In this document: piece by piece, positions 19,884-28,765 of the stretch
Layout: each line of letters opens with the position of its first letter
How positions within the stretch are numbered: the stretch's first letter is position 1
Source: Pseudenterobacter timonensis
GTDB lineage: Bacteria; Pseudomonadota; Gammaproteobacteria; Enterobacterales; Enterobacteriaceae
NCBI RefSeq assembly: GCF_900021175.1
Contig: NZ_FCOP01000011.1
Location: forward strand, 124,001-188,000
Direction of reading: 5' to 3'
Length of the DNA stretch: 64,000 nt
Notes under the pieces: model-generated
The model's database searches: none
What the model saw: the letters and a program-made list of their open reading frames with translations, nothing else
What the model was told of the DNA's origin: nothing
Made by a program: the position numbers and the translations under genes

Positions 19884-21389
19884 ATGCATCTATTAAATGA
19901 ACCGCAGATAGATAACAAATTAAGTTATTCCTTGGCTCTTCTCAATAATGAAAATAGGCTAATTACGACTCCTTGGAGTAGAATCGTTAGGGGGTTAGGG
20001 TTAGGGCAGTATCCTATTGTTTATGATGAGAAAATATCTGGTTGGATTCAAGATGCGTTTGAAGAACTCAAAATTAAAACAAATTTAAAAAACAATTATA
20101 CCAACTTTTCCTCTCTGTTGAGTGATTTCATATGTTTACTTATTAAGCCAAACCAGAATTTGAGTAAGGAAGATTATGTTAATTATATTGAAAATATAAT
20201 TTATCTGATCAATCATGAATTTGATCCCTACTGCAGAATCATGCAATATTGTATTGCAATTGATGCCCTGGCAAAATTAAACATCAATCTTTTCAACTTT
20301 CTCGATAATAAAATAGATCTTGGCAGCATTCTGTTTGATACCATTCATAAGATACGAGCGGGTGTGAGAAAAGATGAAAATAGAGAGAAATACGGAGAAT
20401 ATGAAAAGCTCTCCGCCTATACTTCGGTCTTTTTTTCGTTGGCCGTTTGTAACAAAGCGGAGCTAGCAATTAATGATGAAAGTAATCATATCGCTGATGC
20501 ATTAAAAACTCTTCATAATATTCCTTCACCTTTCTTTCGTGGACGAGGAGGAAGTATGCTTTTCAGTGCGATTGCGTTAATGGGGCATGCAGAGATGTTA
20601 GGTAATCCTGATCAGGACTATATTCTTCAGATACTCGATTATCTTGATCGTGCGAAAGATATTGGTATCTCTCCTTCTTTTCCACAACGTATGACTCCTG
20701 CATTTATTAATTTATATCCTTTATTAACAATGCTAAACGCAATTGCTGCGACAGGACATAATCGCGCACTTAATTATCGGCAGGATCGTATTCTTCAGGC
20801 CAAAAATCTAATGGATGAACTTACTCCCATCGAAAGAACTCATATGGGGCTCTATTATATCATGGCGATTAATAATCTAGGTTTGTTGGACAGGGAAAAA
20901 AATTATATCAATATGTTAATCGAAGAACTGATTGCAACCATAAAGAGTATTGATTTATCTGAAAATTATTTCCTTAATGGCATAGCGGGTTCGTATGTTA
21001 TTGAAACGGCCAAAATTGTTGGCAAAGGAGATTGTATTTCTGAAAAATTAATTCAAAAAATTTCTGATTGTTTTTCAAAAATGGATGGAAAACTTGAAGA
21101 TAAAGTAAATCGTCCTTATCCATTTGCGTATGCGCTTACTATGTTGGGAGAACTTGGCTATGTACATAAGCTATTTGAACCGTCGGTATGTTATGAAAAC
21201 CGTTCTGCAACAAGCTGGATGATCGATAATTTGGTTTATGCAGGCGAGGGCGTGGATAGCAGGTTGTACATGTTTAACCATGCTCTTATCAATCTGATGC
21301 TGCGTATGCGAGGAAATACCTTTCCACAATTAACAGCTTATAAAAATTTTCTCTTTCATGCAGATGAAAGACAATTGCGAACCCTTTAG
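19884..21389 (+). CDS. All-helical hypothetical protein coupled to the acyltransferase fusion
   Basis: 501 residues, not recognised. The sequence is a series of amphipathic helix pairs with small residues at turns: YCIAIDALAKLNINL, YTSVFFSLAVCNKAEL, GGSMLFSAIALMGHAEML, INLYPLLTMLNAIAATGH, HMGLYYIMAINNLGLLD, FLNGIAGSYVIETAKIVG, YPFAYALTMLGELGY, HALINLMLRMRG. Such periodicity suggests an alpha/alpha toroid as in terpene cyclases or glycoside hydrolases; no DxDD or DDxxD motif is seen. No signal peptide or membrane segment. DNA is very AT-rich (14 of 60 bases at 20041-20100 are G or C). GAGG at 19871 inside the upstream gene serves as ribosome binding site, and the 1-bp gap implies coupled translation. 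Confidence 0.8.
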   Translation: MHLLNEPQIDNKLSYSLALLNNENRLITTPWSRIVRGLGLGQYPIVYDEKISGWIQDAFEELKIKTNLKNNYTNFSSLLSDFICLLIKPNQNLSKEDYVNYIENIIYLINHEFDPYCRIMQYCIAIDALAKLNINLFNFLDNKIDLGSILFDTIHKIRAGVRKDENREKYGEYEKLSAYTSVFFSLAVCNKAELAINDESNHIADALKTLHNIPSPFFRGRGGSMLFSAIALMGHAEMLGNPDQDYILQILDYLDRAKDIGISPSFPQRMTPAFINLYPLLTMLNAIAATGHNRALNYRQDRILQAKNLMDELTPIERTHMGLYYIMAINNLGLLDREKNYINMLIEELIATIKSIDLSENYFLNGIAGSYVIETAKIVGKGDCISEKLIQKISDCFSKMDGKLEDKVNRPYPFAYALTMLGELGYVHKLFEPSVCYENRSATSWMIDNLVYAGEGVDSRLYMFNHALINLMLRMRGNTFPQLTAYKNFLFHADERQLRTL

Positions 21390-21404
21390 CGAGGCTCTGG
21401 TGGA

Positions 21405-21659
21405 ATGAGACGATCCCGTTTTCAATATGGCGTTGTGCGGGCGGCTTTAGACTATTTAAAAGGGAGCCTGACGGAGAGTGAATTACTGCTGCGTCAGCCT
21501 GCTTTCGAACCGAAAACGGATCGGCTGCGGCGCTATTGTCAGAAGCTGGCACAGCTGACGAGTGGATTGCTAACGGCAGCCAACGAAAGCGCAACCGGGA
21601 ATGTGCTGTATGAAATGGGGGATAGTACGCGAACACGCTTAAAGCGCCGCGATGGCTGA
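21405..21659 (+). CDS. Small hypothetical protein
   Basis: 84 residues, rich in Arg, Leu and Lys, predicted mainly helical (FQYGVVRAALDYLKGSLTESE, RRYCQKLAQLTSGLLTAANE in parts). Starts 15 bp after the 501-aa gene; GGTGGA lies just before the ATG, closer than usual. Codon use is like the chromosomal backbone and unlike the AT-rich gene before it, so the island boundary is near 21390. It may be a real gene or the remnant of an older one by tRNA-Phe. Function unknown. Confidence 0.45.
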   Translation: MRRSRFQYGVVRAALDYLKGSLTESELLLRQPAFEPKTDRLRRYCQKLAQLTSGLLTAANESATGNVLYEMGDSTRTRLKRRDG

Positions 21660-21694
21660 GAGCGGGGAGGAAACGCTGAATTAACCCATAAAAG

Positions 21695-21726
21695 CAAAAA
21701 CCCGCCTTGTAGGCGGGTTCTTTAGA
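21695..21726 (-). terminator. Terminator downstream of tRNA-Phe
   Basis: AACCCGCC-TTGTA-GGCGGGTT hairpin at 21699-21719. Read on the minus strand it ends in GGGTTTTTGCTTTT, a U-rich tail, right after the tRNA-Phe 3' end. It can also stop plus-strand transcription from the accessory operon. Confidence 0.85.
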
Positions 21727-21730
21727 ATAG

Positions 21731-21806
21731 TGGTGCCCGGACTCGGAATCGAACCAAGGACACGGGGATTTTCAATCCCCTGCTCTACCGACTGAGCTAT
21801 CCGGGC
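21731..21806 (-). tRNA. pheU: tRNA-Phe (anticodon GAA)
   Basis: 76 nt on the minus strand with encoded CCA (TGG at 21731-21733). The acceptor arm is GCCCGGA/TCCGGGC, the D arm contains AGCTCAGTCGGTAGAGC, the anticodon loop reads TTGAAAA, and the T arm contains GGTTCGATTCC. In E. coli pheU stands at this place, next to yjdC. tRNA-Phe genes are common integration sites for islands, and accessory genes flank this one on both sides. No duplicated 3' end was found. Confidence 0.97.
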
Positions 21807-22119
21807 AACGGGGCGCATTAAACCGTAATCCCGCGCGGGCGTCAACACTATTTCCAGAAAAGCTGTTCAACTGCTTAACTTTGCGGCAATCACTTCGTTT
21901 TCGGCTCTCCTGGCACTCGGTTATGGCTGTTTATGACGAAAAAACACCCGGTACAGGCCAGCACAGAAGGCCGCAGGGAGGCCAGCGCAAATACTATTAA
22001 TTCACGTGATTGATACGTTCCGCTCTCTTACTGCATGATCGGTGGCTGAACCGCTTTTTATGACTTCTCTTGCTGAACTCTCTGGCTTGTAACCATGCGC
22101 GTCGGCGCAAAGGATAACC
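21807..22119. other. Gap between tRNA-Phe and the 690-aa gene
   Basis: No gene is supported here. The tRNA-proximal part must hold the tRNA-Phe promoter on the minus strand. The distal end holds AAAGGA at 22109-22114, the ribosome binding site of the next gene. Confidence 0.5.
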
Positions 22120-24192
22120 ATGGCTGAAATTTTTCACTGGGAGCACGTGGCTGCTGCGCTGGCAAACCAGACGTTCTCAATGTCTCCTGCGTTGCGCGAT
22201 ATTCCCGAAGGCACGCTTGCCATTGGTATTGGCGATAGCGCCTCTGCCGGGGTGGCGCTGAATTGCAAAAACAGCCGTGCCTACCGATCCGTCTCCGCCT
22301 GGCTCTGGAATTGCAGTGCGGATGAGCGTTCCTGGCTTAAGCAGCAGGGGGCAAACCACGCAATTGCTCAGGTAGTGATTGAAGACTTTTCACTGGATAG
22401 CTGTTTTTCCTGGCTGCTCTATACGGCGCTCATGCTGAGTGAAGAGGCTACGTTTCCAGCCGGACTGGAGACATGGGTCAGCTATATCGACCAGTGGGAG
22501 CAGGGTAATTATCTGGACGGGGATCGTTTTTCTCACTCGGCCGCCTGCCTGCATACGGTTTACGCCCATGCACAGCTTCATGCGGCTAAAAGAGAATCGC
22601 AGAATTACGACCCGGCGTTATTGAAGCAAGGCTTTACGCGCTGTATCAAACTGCTGACTGAATTTATCAATCGTACCGCGGTACCTCAGCAGGGCATTCA
22701 GCCCTTTTTTTCTGCTGAATATCAGGCGGCTGAGGCGGCGCTGGCTTATGAGCATCAGCTCTACGAACTGGTGATCCAGCGAGCCGCAACCTGTCAGCTT
22801 CTGGTGGAGCAGGCCAACAGCACGCGTAAGGTATTAATTGACGCGCTGTTTTTGAATGAACAACATCCCAGCGGCCTGTTTAAAATTTTTGCCCGCAACG
22901 ATCGCTCCCGCTCCTGGAGTAAAAATGGCTTCACACTGCTGGGGATCCATCGCCCGCAGGAGAGAGGCACTGGCAATGATGTGGTGATCTCCGTCGATCC
23001 CCGGAGCGGCATCTCCCTGCAATCTCTCTGGTGCGCGCTGGAAGAGGCTGAAAACGAGCGCTGGGGCGGGGAGCGTCCAAAGGACAATCCCCGGCCAATC
23101 TGCAGCTATCATGAGGGAGACGGCCCCAATGAGCCCTGGTGGGATGATGCTGGACAATACACCCTCCTTGGCGCACCGAAGCAGCTGCCGGACGGCGAGC
23201 CGGGATCCCGGCTCGACTGGTGGCAGGATATTTTGCCGCTCATCTGGCAGGAGGGCTTTGTTAAGCCGCTCGTTCCCAGTCTGCAACGCATCACGCCGCC
23301 CCTTGTCGAGCCTGAGGGACATAAGCGCGTGTGCGCGTGGTGCTGGTCGGACGCGGATTCGCGTCTCCAGCAGACGGATACCACCAGCTACCTGATGGAT
23401 ACCCCTTCATTCCAGGCGTGGCTGGCGGGAAGCAGCCAGGACAAGCCTGTCGTCACCCCTTATGAATTACTACAGGCCGATCGGTTTGAGGCGTACTGGC
23501 AATCGGATGTGCTGGTGGTTTGCCATCAGCAGGGCGTAACGCTGTTTAGCCGCGTGGCAGAAGATCCGATGCTTGAACGGTTACTGGCGGTAGCGCAGCG
23601 TATCGCCACGCTAAGCGATAACTATGCCGCCTTCCTGCAGCAGATCCGGGAGATTTTCAAAAAATGGCCCTCCCGGCTGAACCAGCAGGCGGCGGTCATA
23701 GAAGATAAACAGTGGGAAGAGGAGATATTCGCGCTACGGGTTAACGCCCTGAATGTACTCAACAGCACCGAAACGCTCTTCTCCAGCGCCGGTGAAAACC
23801 GGCTGAGCGAGACGTTGCAACAGCACTGGGGATTGCACGATCAGCGCGGGACGCTCTTTGCTCAGCTGGATCGCCTCGACCAGCTGATGAAAGAGGCGAT
23901 TGAAAGGCAAAAGTCGCGGCGGCACCGTATCTACGGTTCACTCTTCTCTGCCCTGGGGATGGGGATTGCGGCCAGCCACGTCTGGGAGCCGGTGCGGGAT
24001 ATCCTGACGACCAACGAATATGAATGGCAGCTGCTGCTCTTCAAAACGCCAGGCGTGGAGACGCAACACCTGGCGGAGATCGCTGAGCAGAGCGCCCATT
24101 TTGAGCTTATTACGCTGATTGTCTTTGTCGCTTTCGCCCTGCTGGGCTTTATTCTCTTCTGGTTCTTTGATATTCGCAGCCAGGAGGAGTAA
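22120..24192 (+). CDS. Hypothetical protein with C-terminal membrane segments
   Basis: 690 residues, not recognised. The N-terminal third begins IPEGTLAIGIGDSASAGVAL and holds VVIEDFSLDSCFSWLLYTAL, with Asp spacing loosely like a DHH phosphoesterase core; this is too weak to assign. A middle segment NEPWWDDAGQYTLLGAPK and several Trp-rich stretches (LDWWQDILPLIWQ) follow. A helical, charged stretch (residues about 560-610, RLDQLMKEAIERQKSRR) leads to two C-terminal hydrophobic segments (GSLFSALGMGIAASHVW and LITLIVFVAFALLGFILFWFF), giving a CorA-like tail. Backbone-like GC. Convergent with the HEPN-type gene, 35 bp apart. The pairing at a tRNA suggests an accessory, possibly defence, module. 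Confidence 0.75.
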   Translation: MAEIFHWEHVAAALANQTFSMSPALRDIPEGTLAIGIGDSASAGVALNCKNSRAYRSVSAWLWNCSADERSWLKQQGANHAIAQVVIEDFSLDSCFSWLLYTALMLSEEATFPAGLETWVSYIDQWEQGNYLDGDRFSHSAACLHTVYAHAQLHAAKRESQNYDPALLKQGFTRCIKLLTEFINRTAVPQQGIQPFFSAEYQAAEAALAYEHQLYELVIQRAATCQLLVEQANSTRKVLIDALFLNEQHPSGLFKIFARNDRSRSWSKNGFTLLGIHRPQERGTGNDVVISVDPRSGISLQSLWCALEEAENERWGGERPKDNPRPICSYHEGDGPNEPWWDDAGQYTLLGAPKQLPDGEPGSRLDWWQDILPLIWQEGFVKPLVPSLQRITPPLVEPEGHKRVCAWCWSDADSRLQQTDTTSYLMDTPSFQAWLAGSSQDKPVVTPYELLQADRFEAYWQSDVLVVCHQQGVTLFSRVAEDPMLERLLAVAQRIATLSDNYAAFLQQIREIFKKWPSRLNQQAAVIEDKQWEEEIFALRVNALNVLNSTETLFSSAGENRLSETLQQHWGLHDQRGTLFAQLDRLDQLMKEAIERQKSRRHRIYGSLFSALGMGIAASHVWEPVRDILTTNEYEWQLLLFKTPGVETQHLAEIAEQSAHFELITLIVFVAFALLGFILFWFFDIRSQEE

Positions 24193-24227
24193 GGCCCGCC
24201 TGGCAAAGGAGTGCCAGGCGAGACGGG

Positions 24228-26087
24228 TTATTTGACCACGTTATAAATGGCCCGCTGTGCGCGGCTCCAGTTATCGCTACCCCCGATATTCGGTCTGGAC
24301 GTGGCCTGTTTCACGCAATATTCATGGACCAGCTTGCGGATATCGTTAACGGCGGGCACGCCCGCCAGCAGCTGGCCGTTCAGCCTGGCCAACAGCGTCT
24401 CATATAACGAGAGTGTCGATACGTTAAAGATATTGAATCTGGCCGCTTCATTCAGCAGGGGCTGCGCGTCTCTGGCCATCAGGCGGCTCTCACAGCGGTC
24501 GGCAGGCTCGATTTTCGCCATCTCTTCGTCGTAGGCTTTCTTCTGGCGCTCCTCAAAACTGACGGCTTTATCCAGCTCCGCTTTGATATAGGCGACATCC
24601 TGCGAAGAGGAACAGAAGGTTTTCAGGAAACGCGTCTGCATAGTTGTTAAAGCGTTGCCCCGACTCACGTTGTCGCGCAAAAGGCTGTTCATCCGCGGAC
24701 AGCCCTGCCTTTCATCCATCAGCGAGGCGTGCTGCAGCAAGAGCGCCAGCGTCTCCTGCCTGTCATCCAGTAGCGCCTTTTCGGCATAATAGAGCTTCCA
24801 GCCCATGCCGCCATCCATAAACAGGCCCACCACGCGCGTGTCACCCCGGTCGATAGCGTCGCGAATATTCTTTTCATCCCAGGCGATACCGATATTCGCC
24901 AGCTCTTTACGCGGATCGCTGCTGGTCTCTTTTTTGACGCCAGAAACGATTTTTCCCACATCACTGACATCGCTGCGAATCACTTCGGTGTTCACTAAGG
25001 TCCGCGTTGAAGTGTTAAAGGTGAGAAGAGAGCCTACAATCAGTACGGCAATGCCCGCGATTACCCAGACCATATTTTTACGCAGGGAGCCGGTATCGGT
25101 CTTAATCTTGTCCAGCTTTTCTCCCTGTCCAGCGAGGGCGTCTTTCACTTCGCCGATATCATCGCCCAGCCGATCGAGTTTCTCAGCGGTCTGAGCGAAA
25201 TAGCGGCGCAGCTCCGCGTCGCTGGCATCGAAATAACGATCCGGATTGACCGCGACGCGCCCCTCGTCAAAGGCTTCCTGCACCGGCGCGGCGATCTCTT
25301 CGTAGTAATAATTGACCAACGCCGTCTGTACCGACGTGACCCGCTTATGGTGTGCAAGCCGGTTGCGGATGGCGCGAATATCGTTGAGGAAGGTAATCAG
25401 CGTTTTGCGTTTATCGCTCATAAAACTGAGCAAGGGGGTGTACTGGTAAAGCGGAGAGTAATGGGCGGCATACTCGTTTTTATCGACAAAAAGCGACGAA
25501 AGCTCGCTAAAAAGCGTGCCGCTTAAAATGTCGTCGCGATCGGCCACGCGTAGCCAGGCCTGGACCCGCTCCTGGCCAAAGAGCTTTTGCAAATGATTCA
25601 GCAGCGCCTGTTGATCGCGATACGCCTCATTAATCAGGCTGCGTATCATCAGCTCTACGGCGCGGACCTGCTGTAAGCTCTGCAACTGCTTCTTATCGCC
25701 TTCGCCGTGCAGCGCGGTGGAATAGGTCAGCAGCGGCTGCTTTTCTTTCAGCATTTCGAGCTGCGATAAAAAGCGCAGCGCGGCAATCGTTAAATCCCTG
25801 CTGGCAGGTTTATCTTCCTGCTGTCGTTTTTGCAGTTTAATCAGGGTACGAAGCGCCTGGGTAAAGGCCAGCATTTCGTTCTGGTTAAGGTTGAGCTGGT
25901 CGGCCACTTTATTCCAGTCGCCAAGCTGCTGGCGAATCTGCTGTAAGGCATCGAGAAATGCCTCGGGCGTAAGCTGAGCGGGAGCCTCGTAAGAAAAGAG
26001 ATTCAGTATCCCGGAAAAGGCGTCGCGGTAAAGCGTCAGGGAACGGCTAAAGTCGTTTTGGATATTAGCAGCAGAAAAGTCGGGCAT
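24228..26087 (-). CDS. HEPN-motif membrane protein with ankyrin-like tail
   Basis: 619 residues. A helical N-terminal domain (1-280) holds FLNDIRAIRNRLAHHKRV, in which Arg241-Asn242-xxx-His246 fits the RNxxxH active-site signature of HEPN ribonucleases. A coiled-coil-like stretch (about 290-335, AEKLDRLGDDIGEVKDALAG) precedes one membrane segment (about 338-357, NMVWVIAGIAVLIVGSLLTF). The C-terminal half contains ankyrin-like helices (IRDAIDRGDTRVVGLFMDGG, KALLDDRQETLALLLQH). HEPN proteins often act as RNases in toxin-antitoxin and abortive-infection systems; here that is inference from the motif and the tRNA-side position. Convergent with the 690-aa gene. Confidence 0.78.
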   Translation of the reverse strand: MPDFSAANIQNDFSRSLTLYRDAFSGILNLFSYEAPAQLTPEAFLDALQQIRQQLGDWNKVADQLNLNQNEMLAFTQALRTLIKLQKRQQEDKPASRDLTIAALRFLSQLEMLKEKQPLLTYSTALHGEGDKKQLQSLQQVRAVELMIRSLINEAYRDQQALLNHLQKLFGQERVQAWLRVADRDDILSGTLFSELSSLFVDKNEYAAHYSPLYQYTPLLSFMSDKRKTLITFLNDIRAIRNRLAHHKRVTSVQTALVNYYYEEIAAPVQEAFDEGRVAVNPDRYFDASDAELRRYFAQTAEKLDRLGDDIGEVKDALAGQGEKLDKIKTDTGSLRKNMVWVIAGIAVLIVGSLLTFNTSTRTLVNTEVIRSDVSDVGKIVSGVKKETSSDPRKELANIGIAWDEKNIRDAIDRGDTRVVGLFMDGGMGWKLYYAEKALLDDRQETLALLLQHASLMDERQGCPRMNSLLRDNVSRGNALTTMQTRFLKTFCSSSQDVAYIKAELDKAVSFEERQKKAYDEEMAKIEPADRCESRLMARDAQPLLNEAARFNIFNVSTLSLYETLLARLNGQLLAGVPAVNDIRKLVHEYCVKQATSRPNIGGSDNWSRAQRAIYNVVK

Positions 26088-26274
26088 AATATTCTCATCG
26101 CAGGAACAGGATATATTCCCGGCCCGATTAATCGTGAATAGTCAGGTAGTTACCTGCGAGGCCAGAAAATTCTTAATTCAGCCATTATTTAAGATTTCTT
26201 TTTACTTCGTCAACGATTTACCGGCTGGCTGAACTTACCCGAATTGGTAGCTATATAAATATAAAAAAGGCAAT
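26088..26274. other. Upstream region of the HEPN-type gene
   Basis: AT-rich and non-coding in all frames by inspection. It probably holds the promoter of the 619-aa gene on the minus strand. No operator, repeat or RNA gene was recognised. Confidence 0.4.
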
Positions 26275-26457
26275 TTGAGAGTTTGCGCTGGTGGCGATCT
26301 GTTTTACTGATTGCATTGGCTGAGCTGGCGGACGTGGCCGGGAAGGGTGCACAGGCTGTTTCGCACCACCGTGGGGATGGTGCGCTTTCAGCGCCTGATG
26401 GCGCTGTGCCTGCTGGCCTCTGTGTGGATGGGGGGTCAGGTCAACGCGCCACCCTGA
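26275..26457 (+). pseudogene. Possible LysE/RhtB-type exporter remnant
   Basis: From 26311 to the stop at 26455-26457 one frame reads LHWLSWRTWPGRVHRLFRTT and then VGMVRFQRLMALCLLASVWM, resembling the last membrane helix of LysE-family exporters. The preceding stretch (FALVAICFTDCIG) would be in another frame, so a frameshift and loss of the 5' part are implied. It overlaps the 3' end of yjdC by 22 bp, so selection on yjdC may explain part of it. Weak call. Confidence 0.3.
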
Positions 26458-27011
26458 CGGCACTGGGCAAAGCGCAAAATATCTTCCGCCAGGCGGTGGG
26501 CGGTGTCGACATCCTTCTGGCTGCGATTCACCAGCATCCGGCTCAGGCAGCCTTCCAGCACCAGCTCCATCTGCCTTGCGACCATTGCGGGATCGTCCAC
26601 CTCAAGCTTTGTTAACAGCTCGTGGGTGAAATCATGCGCCGCGCGCTTTTGCTGATCCGCCAGCTGATGGATAGGGTGCTGCGGGTCGGGGTACCAGCTA
26701 CAGGCGGCGATAAACAGGCAGCCGGGGTAGCGGTTGTTGCTCACGCAGTCGGTCAGCGCCGCGTAGCGTGCGAGCAGCTTTTGCTCGGTGGAAAGCGACT
26801 CATCCAGCAGCAGTTTTCTGCGCCAGATATCGACCTGCTGACTTAAATAGCGCAACGCGTCATACAGCAGAGCCTCTTTGTCGGGCCAGAAGCGCAGCAG
26901 TTCCTCCAGAGGGTAATCGATGCGCTTAGCCACCATCTCAAGCGTCGTGCCAGTAATCCCATTAATTTCAAGCAACTGCAGGGCTTTACTTAATACATCT
27001 TCACGTTGCAC
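26436..27011 (-). CDS. yjdC: TetR-family regulator YjdC
   Basis: 191 residues. The N-terminal TetR-type helix-turn-helix is in the region [20 protein letters not shown] (residues 19-38), followed by the conserved [18 protein letters not shown]. The C-terminus CRQGGALT is identical to E. coli YjdC. The start codon is GTG at 27011, with GGAGG at the right spacing upstream. It is the last gene of a cutA-dsbD-yjdC run. Its ligand and targets are not established. Confidence 0.93.
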   Translation of the reverse strand: MQREDVLSKALQLLEINGITGTTLEMVAKRIDYPLEELLRFWPDKEALLYDALRYLSQQVDIWRRKLLLDESLSTEQKLLARYAALTDCVSNNRYPGCLFIAACSWYPDPQHPIHQLADQQKRAAHDFTHELLTKLEVDDPAMVARQMELVLEGCLSRMLVNRSQKDVDTAHRLAEDILRFAQCRQGGALT

Positions 27012-27058
27012 GGTTTTTTCCTCCGTATGCTAACGGTTTCTCCCGTTTCAAGTGTCGT

Positions 27059-28765
27059 TTACGGTTGGCGATCGCGCAAATGCGCATTAAACGCCGCGGC
27101 ATCCATAAACCCCGTGACTCGCGCGGCGGGCAGCTCCTCGCCCTGCGCGTTAAAAAACAAAATTGTCGGCAGGCCCAGCACCTGAAGATGCTTAAGCAGT
27201 GCCTTATCTTCTGCGTTATTGGCCGTGACGTTAGCCTGCAGTAAAACGCTATTTTTCAGGGCGTTTTGCACCTGCGGATCGCTAAAGGTGTATTTTTCGA
27301 ACTCTTTACAGGCGACGCACCAGTCGGCGTAGAGATCGAGCATTACCGGTTTACCCCGGGCCTGCGCCAGCGCACGGTTAAGCTCGCTCACGTTGCGGAT
27401 CGGGGTGAAGTCGAGATGCGCCTGCGTCTGCGCCGTCGGCGCGCCAAAGGCCCAGTCCTGCAGAGGGCGCACGCTGATAAGCGCGGCGGCCAGCAGAAGG
27501 ATCTGCACCAGACGCCACGTTTTTTTCGCCGTAAGGCTGACGATAAACGCCCAGCCAAAGAAAGCCACGCCGAGCATGGCCCACAGACGCATTCCCCAGA
27601 GATCGCCGATAACGCGCGTCAGCAGAAAGACGGGCAGCGCCAGAATCACAAAGCCGAACGCGGTTTTAACCGTCTCCATCCATGGCCCGCTTTTCGGCAA
27701 CAGGCGATTGCCAAACACGGTGACCAGAATCAGCGGCAAGCCCATGCCCAGCGCATAGAGATAGAGCGTGCCGCCGCCGAGCCACAGGTTGCCGCTCTGG
27801 GCGATGTAAAGCAGGATGGCGCTAAGCGGCGCGGTGGTGCAGGGGGAGCAGATGAGCCCGGCGATAGCCCCCATCACAAATACGCCGCCCGCCGAGCCGC
27901 CCTGCTGGCGGTTGCTCATCAGCGTCAGGCGCGTTTGCAGTGAGGCGGGGAGTTGCAGGGTAAACAGGCCGAACATCGACAGCGCCAGCAGGATAAAGAC
28001 CACGGAGAGGCCGATCAGCACGTAAGGGTGCTGGAGGGCCGCCTGGAATTGCAGGCCTGCCGCGGCCACGACCAGGCCGAGCGCGGTGTAGGTCAGCGCC
28101 ATCCCCTGTACGTAGATGAAGGCCAGCAGCAGGGCGCGGGCGGTGGAGAGACGCTGTTGGCCACCGAGCACGATGCCGGAGATAAGGGGATACATCGGCA
28201 GGACACATGGGGTAAAGGCGATACCGATACCGATGAGCAACGCCCAGAGCGCGGAGAAGGGGAGTTCAGCGCCCGCTTCGCCCTTCACGTTGTCCTTCTC
28301 TCCCGAAGAGAGAGGGGAAACGGCAGGTCCCGCCGATGCGGTGACTTCGCTCAGCGGCACCACTTTGGTTTCTGGCGGATAGCAAAAGCCCGCGTCGGCG
28401 CAGCCCTGATAGGTTACGGTCAGCGTGGCGCCGTGGTCGGCCTGCTCTACGGTCAGCGGCACCGTCAGGCGGTGGCGGTAGATTTCGCTTTTGCCGTAGA
28501 ACTCATCCTCATGCCACTCGCCTTTGGGCAGCTGAAGCGCGCCCACTTTCGCCTGCGCGGGGGTAACGCTGACCTGTTTGCGGTAGAGGTAATACCCCTC
28601 TTTCACCTGCCAGGTAAGGTTAAGATCGTGCTGGTTTTGCTGGAAATCGAAAACAAACGCCTGGTCAGCGGGAATAAAATTTGACTGGCCGGGTGCGTTA
28701 AACAGCCCGGCAAAGACTGAACTGCTGCAGAGCAGCAGGATCAGCGTAAGGACGCGTTGAGCCAT
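27059..28765 (-). CDS. dsbD: Thiol:disulfide interchange protein DsbD
   Basis: 568 residues. A signal peptide ([20 protein letters not shown]) precedes the periplasmic alpha domain with its Cys pair in [10 protein letters not shown]. The membrane beta domain holds the paired cysteines in [12 protein letters not shown] and [10 protein letters not shown]. The C-terminal thioredoxin-like gamma domain has DWCVACK near residue 460. DsbD passes electrons from cytoplasmic thioredoxin to DsbC, DsbG and CcmG. The linker before the first membrane helix ([18 protein letters not shown]) is longer and different from E. coli and is encoded by a REP-like CTCTCCCGAAGAGAGAGG stretch. Overlaps cutA by 25 bp. 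Confidence 0.97.
   Translation of the reverse strand: MAQRVLTLILLLCSSSVFAGLFNAPGQSNFIPADQAFVFDFQQNQHDLNLTWQVKEGYYLYRKQVSVTPAQAKVGALQLPKGEWHEDEFYGKSEIYRHRLTVPLTVEQADHGATLTVTYQGCADAGFCYPPETKVVPLSEVTASAGPAVSPLSSGEKDNVKGEAGAELPFSALWALLIGIGIAFTPCVLPMYPLISGIVLGGQQRLSTARALLLAFIYVQGMALTYTALGLVVAAAGLQFQAALQHPYVLIGLSVVFILLALSMFGLFTLQLPASLQTRLTLMSNRQQGGSAGGVFVMGAIAGLICSPCTTAPLSAILLYIAQSGNLWLGGGTLYLYALGMGLPLILVTVFGNRLLPKSGPWMETVKTAFGFVILALPVFLLTRVIGDLWGMRLWAMLGVAFFGWAFIVSLTAKKTWRLVQILLLAAALISVRPLQDWAFGAPTAQTQAHLDFTPIRNVSELNRALAQARGKPVMLDLYADWCVACKEFEKYTFSDPQVQNALKNSVLLQANVTANNAEDKALLKHLQVLGLPTILFFNAQGEELPAARVTGFMDAAAFNAHLRDRQP

Noticed and set aside
21289..21636. 115-codon minus-strand frame overlapping the 501-aa gene and the small plus-strand gene
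   Set aside because: Composition (His, Pro, Ser rich) is typical of an antisense shadow, and no ribosome binding site is present.
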